Part shown: piece after piece, positions 16,379 through 23,410 of the stretch
Layout of the letters: the number at the start of each line of letters is the position of its first letter
Numbering within the stretch: the first letter of the stretch is position 1
Assembly: GCA_047618565.1 (NCBI GenBank)
Contig: JBLHKW010000058.1
Coordinates: 1 to 28,448, forward strand
DNA length: 28,448 nt
Direction: 5' to 3'
Source: JBLHKW01 sp047618565
Lineage (GTDB): Bacteria > Planctomycetota > UBA1135 > GCA-002686595
Program-made: the position numbers and the translations under genes
Notes under the pieces: generated by a model
What the model saw: the letters and a program-made list of their open reading frames with translations, nothing else
The model's database searches: none
What the model was told of the DNA's origin: nothing

Positions 16379-16969
16379 TCACATGGAATATCGAACGCCC
16401 AGCAGCACGATCGCGCCCTCGCCCACGTCCTCGCCGGCCACGCCGACGTTGATCTCGGCGCCCGCGGTCAGGGTCAGATCGAGGCGGCCCTGGCCGCGCA
16501 TCCAGCCGTAGCCGACTTCCGCAGCGGGCTGGAACACGGTCACATCACTGGACCCGATACGTCCACCGGGATTCATGAAGCTCGGGTCGTCGGACCAGTC
16601 GATCTGCAGGATCCAGAGGTCGGCCCGGCCGCCAGCGAACCAACCGCTCTCGTCCGACGACGCGAAGCGGTGCCGGTAGGCCATCCCGAATCCGGGACCA
16701 CCGCCACGCTCGTGGTCGTGCTCGCCGAAGTCCTGGCGGTCCGTGAAGTTGTATCCGACGCGCACGAAGAACGCATCGCGCGGCGACAACGCGCGTTCGC
16801 CGTACATCGCGGTCACGATGCCTGCAGGATACACCTGGGTCTCGAATCCACGCTGCCAGCCCGCGGCCGCGGAGACGCGCGCCCCGCCGGACACGGTCTG
16901 CGCCGGAACGCTGGCGCATGCGGCCAGGGACAGGACCCAGACCAGGGGTAGCCATTTGCATCTGCGCAT
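16379..16969 (-). CDS. Probable lipoprotein/outer-membrane beta-barrel-like protein
   Basis: 196 aa. The N-terminus MRRCKWLPLVWVLSLAAC contains a lipobox (LAAC, C18), although cleavage after ASVPA by signal peptidase I is also possible. The mature part alternates hydrophobic and polar residues and is rich in Gly and aromatics (RVGYNFTDR, GFGMAYRHR, FAGGRADLW, AEVGYGWMRG, LLGVRYSM), as in small outer-membrane barrels. It is not assigned to a named family. The ATG at 16969 was chosen because it begins the signal sequence; the longer frame overlaps the divergent gene. A small hairpin (GCCGA/TCGGC, 16364-16376) follows the stop codon. Confidence 0.65.
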   Translation of the reverse strand: MRRCKWLPLVWVLSLAACASVPAQTVSGGARVSAAAGWQRGFETQVYPAGIVTAMYGERALSPRDAFFVRVGYNFTDRQDFGEHDHERGGGPGFGMAYRHRFASSDESGWFAGGRADLWILQIDWSDDPSFMNPGGRIGSSDVTVFQPAAEVGYGWMRGQGRLDLTLTAGAEINVGVAGEDVGEGAIVLLGVRYSM

Positions 16970-17012
16970 CGCGGAGGAGTGTACCGGAGACCGCGGCGAT
17001 TCCGCACAACCC

Positions 17013-17423
17013 GTGGCATCGAGCGATTCAGCGTCTCTACAATCACCGACCTTGAGGCTTCCTCTCGGACGGAACCGCGGCGCCAGTATCCCGATACTGC
17101 CGATCCTGATCCTGCTGGTCGCAGGACTCACCTACGCCTTTGGTTGGAAGGTCCCGGCCATCGTGGCAGCCCTCGTCGCAGCGATCACGCTGGGCGTCGC
17201 CATCCATGACAGGTTGACGCACGCGACGAAGTGTCGCTACTGCAACAAGATCAAGGCCCGCCTGGCGCCGGAACGCGGGATCGAGATCGCGCGTATCTCC
17301 ACGGTCCACGAGGTGCCCCACGACGACTACATGGAGATCCGTGTCTCCATCGACGGCAAGCGCGACATCTTGGTCGCCATCGACTTCAACGAAGAGATCC
17401 TCGACTGGCCCGCGGCGAGCTGA
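17013..17423 (+). CDS. Small two-helix membrane protein with a CxxC motif
   Basis: No family recognised. Two hydrophobic segments are followed by a ~75-residue soluble domain with one C-x2-C motif (KCRYCNKIK) and an acidic beta-rich end (ISTVHEV, MEIRVSIDG, DILVAIDFNEEILDW). One CxxC cannot bind zinc alone, so the pair may act as a redox site or bind metal as a dimer. The start is uncertain. GTG at 17013 gives 136 aa; TTG at 17052 gives 123 aa and lies 8 bases after a TACAAT element (17038-17043), which would fit a leaderless transcript. It is divergent from the lipoprotein gene and convergent with the small gene ending at 17474. Confidence 0.55.
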   Translation: MASSDSASLQSPTLRLPLGRNRGASIPILPILILLVAGLTYAFGWKVPAIVAALVAAITLGVAIHDRLTHATKCRYCNKIKARLAPERGIEIARISTVHEVPHDDYMEIRVSIDGKRDILVAIDFNEEILDWPAAS

Positions 17424-17429
17424 CCCGGG

Positions 17430-17494
17430 TCCCTCTACCGGGTCGCTCTACCGGGTCGCTCTACCGGGCGCCGCTACCGGGCGCCGCTACCGGA
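17430..17494. repeat. Five 13-bp tandem repeats between converging genes
   Basis: The units are TCCCTCTACCGGG, TCGCTCTACCGGG (twice), CGCCGCTACCGGG and CGCCGCTACCGGA, end to end. All share CTACCGG. The array begins 7 bases after the stop codon of the plus-strand gene. It runs into the minus-strand gene, where a repeat unit supplies the TAG stop codon and the last six codons or so. It may act as a two-way transcription stop, but no clear terminator is present. Confidence 0.85.
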
Positions 17495-17686
17495 GACGCG
17501 CTCCAGCAGCCAGCCGACGAGAAACAGGCCGCCGCCGATCATGAGGCCCTTGAACTCGAAGCCCATGGAGGCGAGGCCCTCGTCTTCCATTCCGAGGCTG
17601 ATGCTGCCCAGGACGCCGGCGAGCACGACCACGAGGCCCATTCCCTGGATCGTCTTGCCCAGGGTCCATTTCAAGTTGCCCGACAT
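17474..17686 (-). CDS. Small two-helix membrane protein
   Basis: 70 aa. A short N-terminus (MSGNLKWTLGKTIQ) leads into two hydrophobic helices at about 15-31 and 47-61, joined by an acidic turn (MEDEGLAS). The composition and layout are those of a small conserved inner-membrane protein; function unknown. The ATG at 17686 lies 51 bases after the stop codon of the GT9 gene on the same strand, so it may be co-transcribed with it. The last residues (SGSGAR) and the stop codon come from the 13-bp tandem repeat, so the natural C-terminus may have been changed by repeat expansion. Confidence 0.7.
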   Translation of the reverse strand: MSGNLKWTLGKTIQGMGLVVVLAGVLGSISLGMEDEGLASMGFEFKGLMIGGGLFLVGWLLERVSGSGAR

Positions 17687-17737
17687 GGACGAGAGCGTAA
17701 CCGAAGGTCGCTTCCGGGGCGAGGGGCTGCTGCGGAC

Positions 17738-18805
17738 TCAGCCCTGCGGGGCGGGCAGCGCGGCGACCCGTGCTGCGGCGGCGGCCAGGCGCTCGGCGGT
17801 CAGGGTCGAGTTGTCCGTGTCCACGCGGTAGGAGCAGTAATCGAGGGCCGTGCTCTGGACCTTCTCGCCCAGGCCAAAGAGCTCGATCTCGGCCGCGGAG
17901 GTCGGGGCAAAGAAGGTCACGATGCGCACGCCGCGCGCGATCCCGATGTGCAGGGCGAGACTGTCGCTCACCACGAGCAACTGGCAAAGGGAGACCAGCG
18001 CGGCGAAGCGTGGGATCGAGTTGTCCGCCCCAGCGTCGACGATGTGCACGCTGCTGTCCGCGGCGTGCACCCCGGCGCGGATCTCGGCGTTGCGTTGCGC
18101 CTCGGCCGGGCCTCCCAGTGTCAGAAAGCTCACGTGCTCGCCGAACTGTGCTGCGAGCAGACCGACGAGCTCGACGGTGCGCTCCACCGGCAGCTCCTTG
18201 GTGCGCCAGCGTCCGCCGGCGCCCGTGTTCAGGCCGACGATGAAGCGCTCCCCGCTCCAGCCCTGGGCCTGGGCGAAGGTCCTGGCAAAATCCTCTTCAT
18301 CGCTGCGCAGGGGTAGCTGCGGACGCCCGATCGGGATGCCTAGCATGTCCGCGAAGATCTGCGGGTGCGTGCGCGTGTTCGCGACCTTGGCGCGATCGGC
18401 CGCCTCCTTGCCGCGCGTGGAGAGCAGGCCCATCTCGAACCAGGGCGCCACGTCCTCGCTGTACACGCGCTCGCCCGCGTCGTCCAGGTAGGCGCCCGAC
18501 AAGCTCGGGGTGCGCAAGCGGCTGGCCAGCTGGCACAGGCCGAGCTCGTCGTCGAACGAGAGCACGCGCAGCCACTCCGTCGTGCCCAGGCGTGTCGCCA
18601 GGGCTTCGAGCTCGGAGTCCGAATCAGGGTCCACGCACTCGACACATTTCACCAGCGGGTGGTTCGCGACCAGGGTACGCGCCGCGTGCGCGGTCACCCA
18701 GGTGACGGACGCGTCCGGATAACGCTCCCGCAGACCCGGCAGGACCGACGTCGTGCGCAGCACGTCGCCGAGGGCGCCGGTCTTGATGATCAGGATCTGG
18801 GTCAA
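17738..18805 (-). CDS. Glycosyltransferase family 9 (heptosyltransferase-like)
   Basis: 355 aa. The N-terminus ILIIKTGALGDVLRTTSVLP is the classic GT9 start: a beta strand followed by the glycine loop. The C-terminal half has GLNTGAGGRWRTKELP (191-206), matching the nucleotide-sugar contact region, and D281 in VVSDSLALHIGIARG. Family members transfer heptose from ADP-heptose to lipopolysaccharide core, or related sugars; the donor here cannot be told. No signal peptide is seen, as expected for a cytoplasmic enzyme at the inner membrane. The start is TTG at 18805, needed to include the conserved N-terminal strand; no ATG is available close to it. It lies 75 bases after the AOR-like gene on the same strand. 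Confidence 0.88.
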   Translation of the reverse strand: MTQILIIKTGALGDVLRTTSVLPGLRERYPDASVTWVTAHAARTLVANHPLVKCVECVDPDSDSELEALATRLGTTEWLRVLSFDDELGLCQLASRLRTPSLSGAYLDDAGERVYSEDVAPWFEMGLLSTRGKEAADRAKVANTRTHPQIFADMLGIPIGRPQLPLRSDEEDFARTFAQAQGWSGERFIVGLNTGAGGRWRTKELPVERTVELVGLLAAQFGEHVSFLTLGGPAEAQRNAEIRAGVHAADSSVHIVDAGADNSIPRFAALVSLCQLLVVSDSLALHIGIARGVRIVTFFAPTSAAEIELFGLGEKVQSTALDYCSYRVDTDNSTLTAERLAAAAARVAALPAPQG

Positions 18806-18880
18806 GGGATCGGGTTCAGGGATTCGGGAGGTGGACGCACGCAGGCCCCTGGCAAGAATCGCCCATGCTGGCCCGGACGC

Positions 18881-21028
18881 TCAAGTGGATCCGCCTGAAA
18901 CCGCGACGACCAGCTCGAGAATGTCCCCAGCGTGCACGGCATCGGCAGGGTCAAGGCGTCGACCCGCACGGTAAACGGCGGGAATCGGCTGTTCCGCGCG
19001 CCACAGCCATGGGGCGGCGCCAGGGTAGGCCTCGGCGCCGGCGCGCAGGGCGTCGGCCACGGTGGCTGGCAAGCTGAGCTGGACGCGGCCGGAAGCGCCC
19101 AGCCCGGCCCGCAATGGCCCCCAGCCCGTGAGGGTCACCTCGGCCGAGGTCCCGGCGTCAGGCAGGGTGCGAGCTGCCGGCGTGGCCGCAAGCGCCGCCC
19201 CTGAAGGAGACCCGGACGCCGATCCCGCGGACGGCGTCGGCATCGCTCCCCAGGCTAGGCTCGCCTCGGGAGTCAGGCGCCCCTGCCCGTCCAGTCCGCG
19301 CCAGCGGCGGTACTCGTCCAGCATCCCCTCGAGCGCGAGGTCGGGCGCGGCCCAGGCCGGGCGGTCGTCCAGGCTGACCCCGGCGCGCTCGTTCCAGAGG
19401 TGGTGTAACCAGACCAGCTGTGCGCCGATCTCGAGCAACGCTGCGCCCGGTGTGCTCGCAGCGCCGCGTGCGCTGGGCAGGACGAGGCGCGCGAGCTGAT
19501 CGAGATCGAGTACGCCATCCGCGAGCAGGCCCGCGGCGGAGAAGGCGCAAAAGCCTGTCACGTCGAGCGCGGCGACCAGGTTCTCGTGCCACCACACCAG
19601 GCGCCCTTTCCCGGCCGGGTTGCGCGCATCGTCGGCGTGTTCGGGGAGAGGGACCGGGGCGAGCAACGCCGCGATGCGTGCGCGCTGCGCTCCATCTCCA
19701 AGCAAAAACGGGAAGGTGCGCATGGGTTCCGCACCGCGCGCACTCACGCACTGCCCGAGAACCGCGGCCAGGCTCGACTCCGGCCGCGCAGCCTCGCCGC
19801 CGGCGTGGTAGGCGCGCGCCTCCAGGTCGTGCGCTCGAGCGAAGACTGCGGCGCCGTCGGACAGCAAGGCACCGCGGCCTTTGCGCAGCGCGAGCTGCTC
19901 CAGCAGGATCACGAACGCGTCCCGATCCCCGAAGAGCGCTTCACCCGTCAGGCGCCCGTCGTCGACGGCCTGGGCCAGCAGGGCGAGACACGCGCCGGCT
20001 TCCTTTGCATCGATCCCCAGCCGGTCGCAGACCTCGAGCAGGTGCAGCGCATCATCGAGGCCTGCCAGGCCGAGATTCGTGCCCAGGGCATAGACTGCGC
20101 TGAAATGGGCGCCCTGGCGCTTTCCGTCGCTGCGCTCGAAGATCCAGCCGCAGGGTGTTGGGCAGCCCTTGCAACCGTGGCGCTCGCGCCCCGAGCGCTC
20201 CGCATCCTGCGCGATATCCGCACCGACCCGGGACTCTACCGGCCGGGAGTAGCCGCGCTCGCGCAGGTCGCCGCGTGCCGCGAAGGCGTGGGCCAGCTCC
20301 AGGGTGCCGCCCGCACCGCGCGCTCGCAAGCGGGGCGAGGACAGCAGCGCTGCGGTCAGGGATTCGTCCTCGCGCGCCGCGACCGGCGCGGCGCTGATGG
20401 CAATGGCCTTCAAACCCGTCGCGCCGAACGCCGCACCGAGTCCGCCACGCCCCACGAAACTGGGAGCGACGCCGCCGGCCGCCAGGTTGGCGAAGGGGAT
20501 GCCGTGCTCGCCGGCCGATCCGCAGCGCAGCAGCGCACATTCCCCGAGCCGCGCATGCACAAGCTCGAGCGTGCGCACGGGATCCGCGCCGCGGAGCTCG
20601 CCCATCGAGAGCAGCTCCACGAGACCGTCCCGGCCGATGTGCAGCAGCGCGCCCTCCAGGTCGGTCCGTCCGCGCACGACCAGCGCGTCCGCGACCGTGG
20701 CCAGCCGCCGTCCGAGATCGCTTCCAACCTGCCCCTCGCCCATGCGCCCGGTCAGCGGGGACGGCGCCAGGATCGAAGCGCGCGCGGCAGTGGGCATGCC
20801 ACGCCGAACGGAGTCCCCGACACACAGGACGAGCGCCGGCGCGGGCCGGGAGTCGTCGAGGAAGCGCGCCAGGCCCAGCGCGGGTCCCGAGGCGTTGCCG
20901 ATGGACTGCAGGTACAGCTCCGGGCTGGCCCAGGGGCATGGAGTCAGCCGGAGTGGCCCGGGAGCACTCCAGGCCGCCAGATCGACCTCGAGCAGCTGCG
21001 GAACCCGTTCTTCACCTGAAGGAGTCAT
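18881..21028 (-). CDS. Aldehyde:ferredoxin oxidoreductase family protein with a fused MoaD-like C-terminus
   Basis: 715 aa. Residues 11-210 match the AOR N-domain: SPLTGRMGEGQVGSDLG (90-106), RCGSAGEHGIPFA (168-180) and RGGLGAAFGATGLKAIAI (194-211), the tungstopterin-binding parts. The [4Fe-4S] ligands are C286-x2-C289-x3-C293 (GCKGCPTPCG) and C494 (DVTGFCAF). AORs usually end near 600-650 residues. Here an Ala/Gly/Ser/Pro linker (596-628) is followed by an ~85-residue ubiquitin-like domain (629-715) with LPATVADALRAG, LDPADAVHAGDILELV and a final VSGG-ST, as in MoaD/ThiS sulfur carriers. The diglycine is followed by two extra residues. The reaction is inferred as oxidation of an aldehyde, or reduction of an acid, with ferredoxin; the substrate is unknown. 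The ATG at 21028 fits the start of the conserved domain. Confidence 0.85.
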   Translation of the reverse strand: MTPSGEERVPQLLEVDLAAWSAPGPLRLTPCPWASPELYLQSIGNASGPALGLARFLDDSRPAPALVLCVGDSVRRGMPTAARASILAPSPLTGRMGEGQVGSDLGRRLATVADALVVRGRTDLEGALLHIGRDGLVELLSMGELRGADPVRTLELVHARLGECALLRCGSAGEHGIPFANLAAGGVAPSFVGRGGLGAAFGATGLKAIAISAAPVAAREDESLTAALLSSPRLRARGAGGTLELAHAFAARGDLRERGYSRPVESRVGADIAQDAERSGRERHGCKGCPTPCGWIFERSDGKRQGAHFSAVYALGTNLGLAGLDDALHLLEVCDRLGIDAKEAGACLALLAQAVDDGRLTGEALFGDRDAFVILLEQLALRKGRGALLSDGAAVFARAHDLEARAYHAGGEAARPESSLAAVLGQCVSARGAEPMRTFPFLLGDGAQRARIAALLAPVPLPEHADDARNPAGKGRLVWWHENLVAALDVTGFCAFSAAGLLADGVLDLDQLARLVLPSARGAASTPGAALLEIGAQLVWLHHLWNERAGVSLDDRPAWAAPDLALEGMLDEYRRWRGLDGQGRLTPEASLAWGAMPTPSAGSASGSPSGAALAATPAARTLPDAGTSAEVTLTGWGPLRAGLGASGRVQLSLPATVADALRAGAEAYPGAAPWLWRAEQPIPAVYRAGRRLDPADAVHAGDILELVVAVSGGST

Positions 21029-21147
21029 GGAATCTTCGACAGGGTAGTCCAGACTAGGGCTACGAGTTAGAAGTTCGGTGGAATGGGCCGGTCCGGCGCA
21101 CGCAAAGAACGAAACCCGCTCGTCACGGTCACAGGACCTCCCCCACC

Positions 21148-22020
21148 TTGAACTCCATCCATCTCGGACGCGCATTCGGCATCGACATCAGGATGCACTC
21201 CCTGTTCGTCCTGATGATGCTCTTCTACACGATCGCCTTCGGCGTCGGGGTACTGCCCTACCTGACGATGCTCTTCGGGCTTGTGCTCCTGCACGAACTC
21301 GGCCACAGCCTCGTCGCCCAGCGCTTCGGGATCCGCGTGCTCGACATCACGTTCTGGCCGCTGGGCGGGATGGCGCGCATGAGCCACATCCCGGAGGACT
21401 CGCGCATCGAGGGACTGATCGCCATCGCCGGTCCGGCCGTCAACCTGGCGCTGGTGTTGCTTGCCCTGCCCTTGCTCTGGTTGACGGACGGGCTCGGAGC
21501 CGGAACACCGTGGATGGCGGGCATGGCCAAGGCGTTCATCATGATGAACCTGGCTCTGGGACTGTTCAATCTGGTCCCGGCCTTCCCCATGGATGGGGGC
21601 CGCATCCTGCGCGCCTGGCTGGGGCGTCGCGGCGACTGGGTCAGCGCAACCGAGATCGCGGTACGCGTCGGCCGCTACGTGGCACTCGCCATGTGCATCA
21701 TCGGGGTGTTCTCGCGTCCGATGATCCTCGCACTGCCCCTCATCGGCATCTTCATCTGGTGGACCGGCATCCGGGAACTATGGAGTGTCCGCCTGCGCCA
21801 CGGTATCGGGCCCATGATGGATCAGATGATGGGTCAGGGCGCTGCGGGCGAACAGCAGGGCGCCCCCGACATCTTCGCCTTCTTCCGGCAAGCCGCTCAG
21901 GCGCAGGCCCAAGGTCGCCCGCGTGTCGAGGACAGCGCGCCCCCTTCGTCCGATGGATTCAGCGACGATGATATCGAGCGCCTCGAACGCTTCCGAGGTC
22001 CGATGGACCGGCCTGAATAG
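21148..22020 (+). CDS. Site-2-type M50 membrane metalloprotease
   Basis: 290 aa from a TTG start. H49-E50-L-G-H53 in a hydrophobic helix and D149 in NLVPAFPMDGGR are the zinc ligands and catalytic glutamate of intramembrane M50 proteases (SpoIVFB/S2P type). About six membrane helices can be traced between 17 and 205. There is no CBS domain; instead a polar tail (about 225-290) rich in Gln, Ala and Asp follows, with an MMDQMMGQ segment. Such proteases cut transmembrane anchors of regulators, for example anti-sigma factors; no partner can be named, although an anti-sigma-like gene lies elsewhere in the window. The TTG puts the start just before the conserved HLGRAFGIDIR. The gene is divergent from the AOR gene, with 119 bases between. 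Confidence 0.88.
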   Translation: MNSIHLGRAFGIDIRMHSLFVLMMLFYTIAFGVGVLPYLTMLFGLVLLHELGHSLVAQRFGIRVLDITFWPLGGMARMSHIPEDSRIEGLIAIAGPAVNLALVLLALPLLWLTDGLGAGTPWMAGMAKAFIMMNLALGLFNLVPAFPMDGGRILRAWLGRRGDWVSATEIAVRVGRYVALAMCIIGVFSRPMILALPLIGIFIWWTGIRELWSVRLRHGIGPMMDQMMGQGAAGEQQGAPDIFAFFRQAAQAQAQGRPRVEDSAPPSSDGFSDDDIERLERFRGPMDRPE

Positions 22021-22022
22021 TA

Positions 22023-22049
22023 CTCGTGGGAACCCTACAGGTTCCCGAG
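22023..22049. terminator. Two-way hairpin between converging genes
   Basis: GGGAACC (22028-22034) and GGTTCCC (22040-22046) form a perfect 7-bp stem, extended by CTC/GAG after a 2-base bulge. It starts 3 bases after the M50 stop codon. The patatin stop codon (22035-22037) lies in the loop. No T-run is present. Confidence 0.55.
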
Positions 22050-23222
22050 GCTGATCGCGTTGGTCGGACAGTTGCGCGCACAGGCGTGGTCGCGCGTGCA
22101 CTCGTAGTTGTGCATCTTGCGCACGGACGCGGTCTGTGCCTGAGCCCAGAAGCCGTTGGTCTCGCACACCATCTCGCACATGCCGCAACCGATGCACAGG
22201 GTCGGATCGATGTGCAGGCTAACGTAGTCATGGGGCGAAACGGGGCACGCGAGCCCCTCGATAACTTCCTCGCTCACCAGGTCGCGGGTGGCCGCGTGGG
22301 ACGTGAGCACGCGAATGGCCTCGTCCTCGCCCATCTTCACGACATCGCCCATCTGCTCGAAGTCGAAACGGTGCAGGTGTCCGACCTTGGGCTGAATGAG
22401 CGCGACCGTGTGGTCCACGTGCATGTGCAGGGCCTGCTCGACCAGCACCTCCTCGACCACCTCGAAGGCACGGAACAGGGTGCTGACCACGCGCTGCTTG
22501 TAGTCCGGCGCCTTGTAGGTGCCCTTGATCGTCAGGTCGACGGCGATGATCAGGTCCGGCTTCAGGGTCTTGGCGAAGCGCAGCGGGACCGAGTCGACGA
22601 TGCCGCCGTCCATGTAGTTGTGGCCCTTCCACTGGAAGGGCTCGAACACACCGGGCAGGGCGCAGGACGCGTAGACGCCGTCGACCACGCTCACGTCCTC
22701 GAATCCGGGCGAGCCCCAGAAGACACTGCCGCCCGTCTCCAGTCGTACCGAGTTGCAGTAGAAGGGCACCTTGGTGTTGCCGAACTCGATGTCGGGCAGG
22801 ATCTTGGCGATGCTCTCCCGGAAGCGTTCGCCCTGGAACATGCTCGGCGCACGCGTGCCCTTCAGGAGCAGCTTGATGAAGTTGAGCTTGAAGTAGTCGC
22901 CCTTCTGAACGTCCGCGACGATCTCCTCGATCGTCTCCACGTCCAGGCCACCGGCGGCCATGGCTCCCACCAGAGAACCGATGCTCGTCCCGACGATGGC
23001 GTCGTACTCGATGCCCAGATCGCGCATGGCGCGCAGGATTCCGACGTGCGCCATGCCGCGCATGCCGCCCCCACCGAGCACGAGCACGGTGCGCGGCCGA
23101 CGGGTGGCGCGCATGCCGGGCAGGCTGAGCTGCTGCACGCTGCGCCGCTCTGTGCGTGCAGGTCTGTCGGCGCCCTGGCCGTTCGAGGATAGGGTGGGGT
23201 CGGTCGTGGGCTCGTGGGTCAT
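22035..23222 (-). CDS. Patatin-like lipid hydrolase fused to a ferredoxin domain
   Basis: 395 aa. After a disordered, charged N-tail (1-43), residues 45-230 form a patatin domain: the oxyanion loop GGGGMRG (50-56), nucleophile S80 in G78-T-S-I-G82, and catalytic D205 in DGG. Patatins of this group cleave acyl esters of lipids. Residues 335-395 form a ferredoxin-like domain with C343-x2-C346-x2-C349-x3-C353 and a second set, C375-x5-C381-x3-C385-P, typical of Fe-S binding. The second set is irregular and may lack one ligand. No signal peptide is seen, so the enzyme is probably cytoplasmic or on the inner face of the membrane. The gene is divergent from the acyl-CoA ligase-thiolase-FadJ operon, with which it may share control. 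Confidence 0.9.
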   Translation of the reverse strand: MTHEPTTDPTLSSNGQGADRPARTERRSVQQLSLPGMRATRRPRTVLVLGGGGMRGMAHVGILRAMRDLGIEYDAIVGTSIGSLVGAMAAGGLDVETIEEIVADVQKGDYFKLNFIKLLLKGTRAPSMFQGERFRESIAKILPDIEFGNTKVPFYCNSVRLETGGSVFWGSPGFEDVSVVDGVYASCALPGVFEPFQWKGHNYMDGGIVDSVPLRFAKTLKPDLIIAVDLTIKGTYKAPDYKQRVVSTLFRAFEVVEEVLVEQALHMHVDHTVALIQPKVGHLHRFDFEQMGDVVKMGEDEAIRVLTSHAATRDLVSEEVIEGLACPVSPHDYVSLHIDPTLCIGCGMCEMVCETNGFWAQAQTASVRKMHNYECTRDHACARNCPTNAISLGNL

Positions 23223-23256
23223 CGGGAGGGGTATCGGCGAAGACCTGCCATCCCCA

Positions 23257-23285
23257 TTAACAGCTTCTGAGAGCTTGAATAGGAT
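23257..23285 (+). promoter_or_regulatory. Candidate promoter of the fatty-acid oxidation operon
   Basis: TTAACA (23257-23262, 5 of 6 against TTGACA), a 17-base spacer and TAGGAT (23280-23285, 4 of 6) make the best sigma-70-like promoter I found in the window. It predicts a leader of about 120 bases before the ATG at 23411. That leader contains a 6-bp hairpin (GGCTGC/GCAGCC, 23355-23373). Confidence 0.5.
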
Positions 23286-23410
23286 TCCGCAGGTTCTTTG
23301 GGAGTGGGAAACCGCGCGGACCGATGGGAAGGGAGCCGTACGGCCTTGAGTCGGGGCTGCTCGGGGGGCAGCCTAGGGATGCCGCCAGACGGCGTGAAGC
23401 GGAACGACTC

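Noticed and set aside
17430..17494. CRISPR array
   Set aside because: Units are 13 bp with no spacers between them and there are no cas genes; this is a simple tandem repeat.
18865..19077. Plus-strand frame beginning MLARTLKWIRLKP across the 3' end of the AOR-like gene
   Set aside because: It almost entirely overlaps the MoaD-like coding region on the other strand and soon becomes Arg-rich shadow sequence; no ribosome-binding site.
23324..23410. Upstream in-frame ATG for the acyl-CoA ligase (29 extra residues)
   Set aside because: The added residues are low-complexity Arg/Gly-rich sequence, and the ATG at 23411 has a better upstream purine run.
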